From NCBI GenBank assembly GCA_002426025.1, contig DINP01000112.1:1-10994 (forward strand): a stretch of DNA of 10,994 nucleotides. The letters are read 5' to 3'. Under the pieces are notes generated by a model that worked only from the letters and a program-made list of their open reading frames with translations, ran no database searches and was not told the origin of the DNA. A program made the translations under genes and the position numbers. This DNA is from Bacteroidales bacterium UBA5537. GTDB lineage: Bacteria > Bacteroidota > Bacteroidia > Bacteroidales > Lentimicrobiaceae. Shown here one piece after another: positions 6,379 to 10,994 of this stretch; within the stretch, counting starts at the first letter, position 1; each line of letters begins with the position of its first letter.

Positions 6379-8391
6379 ATGCCTAACAGACTGATCCACG
6401 AATCAAGCCCTTATCTGCTTCAACATGCTCACAATCCGGTCAATTGGTATCCATATGGTGCCGAAGCCTTTGCTGAAGCAGTAGCGAGTAAGCGCCCCAT
6501 ATTGATTAGTATTGGCTATTCAGCCTGCCACTGGTGTCATGTTATGGAGCACGAAAGTTTCAGCAGACAGGAAGTTGCTGTTGTGATGAACCGCGATTTC
6601 GTTTGCATCAAGGTTGATCGTGAAGAGCGTCCCGATGTTGATCAGATATACATGGGAGCTGTTCAATTGCTTCACGGTAATGGTGGATGGCCGTTGAATT
6701 GTTTTGCGCTTCCTGATGGTCGTCCGTTTTGGGGTGGAACCTATTTCAGACCTGAACAATGGATTGACTTATTGGGTCAGATAAGTACATTATTCCAAAA
6801 CAGCGAAACTGACCTCATTGAGCAGGCTGAAAGGATTGTGGATGGTATCGGTGACTCGAACCTGATACGAATTCCTGAGCATCCCGATCCGATTACAATT
6901 GATCTGGTTTCAAAAGCTTATGAACAGCTTTCATGGAGTTTTGATCCGGAATTGGGTGGTTTGCGCGGAGCACCCAAGTTCCCGATGCCTGTTGTTTGGC
7001 GATTTGTTCTTCATTATTATCGGGTTGTGAAAAATACAGAAGCCCTTGCCCAGCTTAAAACCACTCTTATACGAATGGCCAAGGGGGGAATTTATGATCA
7101 GATTGGTGGCGGTTTTGCACGATATAGTACAGATGCATCATGGAAAGTTCCTCATTTTGAGAAAATGCTTTACGACAATGCCCAACTTATCAGTTTGTAT
7201 GCCAATTGTGCTAAACTCACAGGTGATAAGTTTTTTCTTGATGTAGTCGAAAAAACCATTGACTTTGTTTTCAGGGAATTAACATCTGAAGAAGGCCTTT
7301 TTTATTCTGCACTGGATGCCGACAGCGAAGGTGAAGAGGGCTTGTTTTATTTGTGGACAAGGCAGCAGATGAAAGATTTATTGCCCGAATACGGTGATTT
7401 GCTGGCTGATTACTGGGGTGTTGATGGCGCTGGTTTCTGGGAGAAAGGGAAAAGTATATTAATACAACCTGCTGATGATGCAGTTTTTGCCTCTCAACAG
7501 CATTTGTCAGAAGTTGAGTTAAAACAATTGGTAAGAATGGCCGGCAATGTTATGCTTTTGGATCGTAACAAGAGGATCCGCCCCGCCCTCGACGATAAAG
7601 TCCTCCTTTCATGGAATGCCTTGATGATTAAGGCGCTCACCGATGCCTGTAAAGTAAATGGAAATCAACAATGGCTGGATGCATCGGTTAAATCTGCCAT
7701 GTTTATCAGGGATAATTTTATTCAGCCTCAGGGCAATTGCCTCCGGGTTTGGAAAAATGGTGAAGCCCGGATAAACGCTTTTCTCGATGATTACGCCTTT
7801 CTTGCCGATGCTTACATAGGGGTTTACCAGGTTACTTTTGATGAATTATGGCTACAATTGGCTGAAAAGCTTTGCGACTATGTAATCAGGCATTTTTCAG
7901 ATGATTCAGGGCCTTTATTTTGGTTCACCTCTTCAGATTCAACGCTAGATAATTCAGAACCTGAAATCGCAAGAATGATTAATTCGGCCGATGGCGTGGA
8001 GCCCTCTGGCAACGCTGTAATGGCCGGAGTTTTGATCTCGCTGGGGAATTATCTTGAGAAGGGGGAATTTATTGAACGCGCTCACCAAATGCTTATAAAT
8101 ATGCAGGATCGCTTTACTGCATATCCTTCATCCTATAGCATATGGGCAACCCATGCACTTACGCTGGCAAATGGGGTTACAACCATTGCTATTACCGGTC
8201 CTGAAGCCTTTAAAAATGCGGCAATTCTTAACCGAAGGTATTATCCTGGTGTTTTAATAGCTGCAACTCGACATAAATCTGATTTGCCGGTTTTAAAAGA
8301 CAAGTTTGTCAATGATCAGAATCTAATCTATAAGTGCCAAGGAAATACCTGCACAGCGCCGGTTAATTCAATCGTTGACCTTGTGCTGTAA
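6379..8391 (+). CDS. DUF255 / YyaL-family protein with thioredoxin-like domain
   Basis: A full-length member (670 residues) of the family that includes B. subtilis YyaL and human SPATA20. The N-terminal thioredoxin-like DUF255 domain (about 1-160) opens with the family signature NRLIHESSPYLLQHAHNPV and carries a CHWC redox motif at Cys50 and Cys53. The rest resembles the alpha/alpha-toroid fold of N-acylglucosamine 2-epimerases and six-hairpin glycosidases, with conserved blocks GGIYDQIGGGFARYS and HFEKMLYDNAQ (about 236-268), LDADSEGEEGLFYLW (about 312-326) and a terminal C-x4-C pair (Cys653, Cys658) followed by AP. There is no signal peptide, so it is cytosolic. No enzymatic reaction is firmly established for the family. 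Neighbouring pabA suggests nothing specific about function. The start is set by the family-typical N-terminus; no SD site is seen. Confidence 0.95.
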   Translation: MPNRLIHESSPYLLQHAHNPVNWYPYGAEAFAEAVASKRPILISIGYSACHWCHVMEHESFSRQEVAVVMNRDFVCIKVDREERPDVDQIYMGAVQLLHGNGGWPLNCFALPDGRPFWGGTYFRPEQWIDLLGQISTLFQNSETDLIEQAERIVDGIGDSNLIRIPEHPDPITIDLVSKAYEQLSWSFDPELGGLRGAPKFPMPVVWRFVLHYYRVVKNTEALAQLKTTLIRMAKGGIYDQIGGGFARYSTDASWKVPHFEKMLYDNAQLISLYANCAKLTGDKFFLDVVEKTIDFVFRELTSEEGLFYSALDADSEGEEGLFYLWTRQQMKDLLPEYGDLLADYWGVDGAGFWEKGKSILIQPADDAVFASQQHLSEVELKQLVRMAGNVMLLDRNKRIRPALDDKVLLSWNALMIKALTDACKVNGNQQWLDASVKSAMFIRDNFIQPQGNCLRVWKNGEARINAFLDDYAFLADAYIGVYQVTFDELWLQLAEKLCDYVIRHFSDDSGPLFWFTSSDSTLDNSEPEIARMINSADGVEPSGNAVMAGVLISLGNYLEKGEFIERAHQMLINMQDRFTAYPSSYSIWATHALTLANGVTTIAITGPEAFKNAAILNRRYYPGVLIAATRHKSDLPVLKDKFVNDQNLIYKCQGNTCTAPVNSIVDLVL

Positions 8392-8425
8392 GGTTTTAAT
8401 AATAAACACTTTTGAATGAGTCCTA

Positions 8426-8462
8426 ATTTATAATTCAGAACCCGATTTATAATTCAGAACCC
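8426..8462. repeat. 19-bp tandem duplication
   Basis: The 18-bp unit ATTTATAATTCAGAACCC occurs twice (8426-8443 and 8445-8462), separated by one G, giving a 19-bp period with identical copies. Perfect identity suggests a recent duplication. It lies between the DUF255 stop codon and the PHP-like mini-ORF. Confidence 0.9.
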
Positions 8463-8470
8463 ATAACATT

Positions 8471-8575
8471 ATGGTTCATAGTGACTTGCATCTGCATACC
8501 TCTGATTCATACAATTCCTTACTCTTACTAAGTAAAAATACTGATCAAATATTTGCTAAAATCGAAAAAAAGTAG
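8471..8575 (+). pseudogene. Possible N-terminal remnant of a PHP-domain protein
   Basis: A 34-codon ORF starts MVHSDLHLHTSDS, which looks like motif I of PHP metal-dependent phosphoesterases (D-L-H-x-H-T-x-x-S, where the two histidines bind metal). PHP proteins normally run to 200 residues or more, but here the frame stops at TAG after a lysine-rich end, and no continuation was recognised downstream. It could be the 5' stub of a deleted gene, a true small protein, or a chance match. There is no SD site. Confidence 0.22.
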
Positions 8576-8691
8576 TAATTTAACCTATTGATATTTCATA
8601 ATTGGTGTCTATCTTTACAGTCACAAATTACTCGCGCATCTCTCCGGTTTGAAAGTTTGAATTTAGAATAGAATGCCATCTTAATACCATC

Positions 8692-8705
8692 AAATTGATC
8701 AATTT
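8692..8705. promoter_or_regulatory. Perfect 14-bp palindrome
   Basis: AAATTGATCAATTT is its own reverse complement. It lies about 250 bp upstream of the acylphosphatase-like gene. The size fits a dimeric regulator site, but AT-rich DNA generates such sequences by chance and no second copy was noticed. Confidence 0.25.
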
Positions 8706-8952
8706 AGATTGGCATAATATTTCTACCTTCTGTCTAAAGGTCTGTATAAATTATTTTACTAATAATTTGATAAACTACCTTTAGCTTTTCCTGCCAAAAC
8801 TACCGCTGTATTTACAGTCGAACTAGGTCAGTTAATTATTGATATACAACTGTTTATTAGAAATCTGATTTTTCATTTATTCGATAAAATAGTAAAACAA
8901 TGGTCTGGTAATTTTAAGTTTTGAAATTTCCCGACGGTTAAATGTAAAAGGT

Positions 8953-9300
8953 ATGAGGGCTTCGATTAAAATTATTATCAGTTTGGATGCACGAAATACA
9001 GGATTTAGATTCTATGCCCTGAACAAAGGCAAGGCACTGGGTATTGTTGGAACGATATCCTATTACGGCGATACAGGGGGAATAGTTATTCATGCTGAAG
9101 GAAAAGATAGTGTTCTGCAGCAATATGTTAATATCCTCCGACAAGGCACTCCCTATAGCAAGGTTATAAGTATCATGACGATACCCGATCGAATGCTAAA
9201 CAATGTTTACCTTGAAATTTTACCTACCCGCATTCCAATACCCGGAACCCAGGTTAAAAAACAAAGCCTTGGATTTAAAATTGGATTTTTCGGATTGTAA
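8953..9300 (+). CDS. Acylphosphatase-fold protein, probably catalytically degenerate
   Basis: The 115-residue product aligns by eye with acylphosphatases across its first 90 or so residues: NTGFRFYALNKGKALGIVG (15-33) matches the G-F-R-x3-x3-A-x2-L-G-L-x-G pattern, followed by VIHAEGKDSVLQQYVNILRQG (45-65), the second beta strand and helix. The phosphate-binding arginine is kept (Arg19). However, the catalytic asparagine that follows the L-x-G-W-V-x position is replaced (Tyr37), and the usual G-x-V-Q-G-V loop before the arginine is LDARNT. It also has about 23 extra C-terminal residues rich in Lys, Gly and Phe. It probably binds a ligand or partner rather than hydrolysing acyl phosphates. No in-frame upstream ATG exists before a stop at 8893. 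The gene stands alone and is followed by an intrinsic terminator, supporting expression. Confidence 0.82.
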   Translation: MRASIKIIISLDARNTGFRFYALNKGKALGIVGTISYYGDTGGIVIHAEGKDSVLQQYVNILRQGTPYSKVISIMTIPDRMLNNVYLEILPTRIPIPGTQVKKQSLGFKIGFFGL

Positions 9301-9363
9301 TTCATCTTGAATTCCATAGTTCTGCTATGCAGAATGAAATGATAAATTGGACCAATACTTTTG

Positions 9364-9394
9364 AGACACTACTTCTGTGGTGTCTTTTCTTTTT
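9364..9394 (+). terminator. Intrinsic terminator after the acylphosphatase-like gene
   Basis: A 9-bp stem forms between AGACACTAC (9364-9372) and GTGGTGTCT (9377-9385), with one G-U pair and a TTCT loop, followed by a T-rich run TTTTCTTTTT (9385-9394). It lies 63 nt after the stop codon at 9300, in the correct orientation. Confidence 0.85.
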
Positions 9395-9411
9395 ACATCA
9401 ACTTTTTATAT

Positions 9412-9428
9412 GAGCGAAGATGTCGCTC
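9412..9428. repeat. Perfect 6-bp hairpin GAGCGA/TCGCTC
   Basis: GAGCGA (9412-9417) and TCGCTC (9423-9428) are perfect inverted repeats around a 5-nt loop. The GC content is well above the surrounding DNA. There is no following T-run on the plus strand, but on the minus strand the sequence after it (ATATAAAAAG) is also not a terminator tail. Confidence 0.55.
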
Positions 9429-9532
9429 TGAGTGACTGACGGCCGCACAAAAATGCCGGTGACACAATGCCAGCGTAACTACCAATAAACACGTGTAGAA
9501 TTATAATCAGGTTACGTAAACAATTGGCCATC

Positions 9533-9546
9533 ACTTCGTGAGAAGT
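9533..9546 (+). repeat. Hairpin with a GNRA-type tetraloop
   Basis: ACTTC (9533-9537) pairs with GAAGT (9542-9546) around GTGA, which as RNA is a GNRA tetraloop. Such loops are common in structured RNAs. The stem is only 5 bp and no transcript is evident. Confidence 0.4.
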
Positions 9547-9761
9547 CCCACTGCTAGGTTTGATACTCCTTATGTCAACAACTCCCAATTCAATTTATTG
9601 CTTCATTTAACGAGTGTTTTTGGACTTAACTAAGAATTAAGAGTTTTAAACTGGACTCATTAATAATAAAACTTAGTTTTCCTGCCTTTTAGCCTTCTGT
9701 GGATGGTGTTTTATTACGTTTGGGTCTTTTAAGGGGTTGGAACTCTCCCGCAACAATAGAA

Positions 9762-10034
9762 TTATCGATTTAAAGATGCAGTTGAAGTGTAAACATCAGC
9801 TGATAAACTGTAATCCTTTCCAAACGGGCTGTTTGTTATGTTGGAAACAAGACAGAACTATATCAAAATAGGCTGTTTTCTATTGCCAACCATGCTAAAA
9901 ATAGAGTTTTTTGTTGCTTTATGCCAGTTTTTCAGAAATTTGGATTTATGATTTCAAACCTCGGCAGCAATATTGACGATATCGTCTGTTAAGTAAATAA
10001 ATTGCTCCTTTCCATCGTCAATGTTGGCTTTCCA
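9762..10034 (-). pseudogene. Interrupted minus-strand frame, possible decayed gene
   Basis: Read on the minus strand from 10034 to 9762, one frame has three open segments of 26, 31 and 31 codons separated by TGA (9954-9956) and TAG (9858-9860), ending with TAA (9762-9764). Segments such as DDGKEQFIYLTDDIVNIAAE and SPFGKDYSLSADVYTSTAS have balanced, protein-like composition unusual for random AT-rich DNA. No start codon or family was recognised, so this is a weak call. Confidence 0.18.
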
Positions 10035-10674
10035 CTATCTGGTCAAAATTGTCAGAATAGCATTAAACTAATAAAATCGGCTAAAAAACAGTACATAATA
10101 ATTTTACTAATTCTCAATTAATATTAAAAGAGACATATATTATAAATATGTAAATAGTAGACTATAAGCAGATAAACAATGACTTATAAAAAATAGGGAC
10201 TCAAATTGAAGTAAAATATCTATCAGGTTGACACAGGTAAAAAAAATATATAGCAAACAAACAGAATATATGGTTCGAAATCATAAATTGAATAAATGAA
10301 AGATCAAAATTCAAGTATCAGAACCACTATTGGTTGCAAAACTATAGACTCTGATATACTTTAGCGCTACTAAAAAAAGAGGAATCTAAATAAACTAGAT
10401 AGAACAAAGCTTTTTTAATCATTCTGAAATGTTTCAGATTCAATATAAGAAGTTGAAATTTTTAAGTTACCGTTATTGCATGTGAATTCGGCAAGATACT
10501 TTCTGAACTCGTTAACTGAATAGATTTGTAAGTAGATTACTATAACGAAACCCCGAAAAACGCATAACAACAGTAATACTTTCGAATGAAATCCTTCTTA
10601 AGTATTAAGGAATATGGCAAAGCAAGCTTATGAAAAATTGTGGTCGTTGGAGTTGAACTTGAAAAATAGTTTAC

Positions 10675-10701
10675 ACTGTCAGGGGATTTTACTCTGGCAG
10701 T
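10675..10701 (+). promoter_or_regulatory. Hairpin upstream of the exported-protein gene
   Basis: ACTGTCAG (10675-10682) can pair with CTGGCAGT (10694-10701), 8 bp with one G-U pair and an 11-nt loop. It lies about 150 nt before the start codon at 10852. It could be a leader structure or the terminator-like end of something upstream, though no T-run follows. Confidence 0.3.
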
Positions 10702-10851
10702 CTTTGGCTTGATGTAAAAAATGTTTAGCGCTTATAGTTGGTTATAGCTGAAGGGTTTGATTGTAGCGTTGAAAAATGGATGTAGTGTAATGAAAATTTC
10801 TCATTAAAATGAATAGATCAATTTAAATACTTAACAATTAATTCAAAAATT

Positions 10852-10994
10852 ATGAAAGATCAACATTTACTTTCAGGTTTAATCATGTCATTCCGTAGGA
10901 AATATTTCCTGCCTGTAATGATTATGATGTGCTTATTTGCATCGGGCAATCTGCTCGCGCAACGCAATGAAGCACCCATCCGCACCAATCCCGC
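10852..10994 (+). CDS. Exported protein, partial (cut by window edge)
   Basis: An open frame begins at ATG 10852 and runs off the right edge with 47 complete codons. It encodes a signal peptide: a basic SFRRK segment (13-17), a hydrophobic core FLPVMIMMCLFASG (19-32) and NLLAQ, with cleavage expected near residue 36, then RNEAPIRTNP. An internal ATG at 10885 (residue 12) would give a more normal signal-peptide length and is an alternative start. The mature protein cannot be identified from the ten or so residues visible. Its leader is AT-rich with no SD site, as for most genes here. Confidence 0.75.
   Translation, partial: MKDQHLLSGLIMSFRRKYFLPVMIMMCLFASGNLLAQRNEAPIRTNP

Larger units (their letters stand above)
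8392..8952. other. 561-bp AT-rich gene-poor spacer
   Basis: No convincing full gene lies here. The stretch holds a 19-bp tandem duplication (8426-8462), a 34-codon ORF with a PHP-like opening (8471-8575), and a perfect 14-bp palindrome AAATTGATCAATTT (8692-8705). No complete promoter for the downstream acylphosphatase-like gene could be identified, and no terminator was found after the DUF255 gene. Confidence 0.6.
9395..10851. other. Long AT-rich region without an intact gene
   Basis: About 1.45 kb with frequent stops in all frames. Its parts differ: 9412-9560 is richer in G+C and holds two perfect hairpins; 9762-10034 has a minus-strand frame with only two stops in 91 codons and protein-like segments; 10080-10400 is extremely AT-rich; 10675-10701 can form an 8-bp hairpin. 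No tRNA, rRNA or transposase was recognised. It may combine a decayed gene with a long upstream region of the exported protein gene at 10852. Confidence 0.6.

Noticed and set aside
9406..9588. 60-codon minus-strand open frame in the higher-GC island
   Set aside because: It needs a TTG start, has no recognised similarity or ribosome site, and overlaps several palindromes. A coding remnant is possible but not supported.
9715..9722. TACGTTTG matching the Bacteroidota -7 consensus
   Set aside because: There is no TTG element at the proper spacing upstream and no gene downstream within a reasonable distance.
9975..9986. Perfect 12-bp palindrome GACGATATCGTC as an operator
   Set aside because: It coincides with codons for Asp-Asp-Ile-Val in the possible decayed gene and has no promoter or gene start nearby.
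10272..10282. GGTTCGAAATC resembling a tRNA T-arm
   Set aside because: No matching stem, anticodon arm or acceptor stem could be found; the surrounding DNA is too AT-rich to form a tRNA cloverleaf.

Overview
This window looks like part of a Bacteroidota chromosome, most likely a Bacteroidales-type bacterium. The evidence is an S46-family dipeptidyl-peptidase with DPP11 features, signal peptides ending in the typical 'LFAQ'/'LLAQ' pattern, AT-rich leaders mostly without Shine-Dalgarno sequences, and scattered matches to the Bacteroidota -7 promoter element TAnnTTTG. No rRNA, tRNA, CRISPR array, integrase or recognisable insertion sequence was found.

Left part (about 1-3800), all on the minus strand: a secreted 720-residue S46 peptidase whose catalytic residues and S1-pocket arginine fall at the same numbers I recall for Porphyromonas gingivalis DPP11; a RidA-type imine deaminase; and two short paralogous exported proteins (76 and 74 residues). 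Each short protein has a signal peptide, a brief spacer and a glycine-rich hydrophobic tail ending in AAYGL plus basic residues. These two are the least understood genes here. A good intrinsic terminator follows the first of them.

Middle (about 4050-6270): a complete p-aminobenzoate set for folate synthesis. pabB and pabC overlap by 17 nt on the minus strand. pabA (glutaminase subunit) is transcribed divergently from a 89-bp intergenic region. Lysine 152 in the PabB 'MKGT' motif argues for aminodeoxychorismate synthase rather than anthranilate synthase. PabC is unusually short (199 residues).

Right-middle (6379-9394): a 670-residue DUF255/YyaL-type protein with a thioredoxin-like CHWC motif. 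It is followed by a 561-bp gene-poor spacer holding a 19-bp tandem duplication and a 34-codon ORF that opens with a PHP-domain-like metal motif. Next comes an acylphosphatase-fold protein lacking the catalytic asparagine, closed by a convincing intrinsic terminator.

Right end (9395-10994): about 1.45 kb of AT-rich DNA with no convincing intact gene, containing a higher-GC hairpin-bearing island and an interrupted minus-strand reading frame that may be a decayed gene. The window ends inside the signal-peptide region of another exported protein.

The most worthwhile leads are the two small tail-bearing proteins, the degenerate acylphosphatase-like protein and the structured island near 9412-9546. 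I do not see clear evidence of an entirely new multi-gene system.
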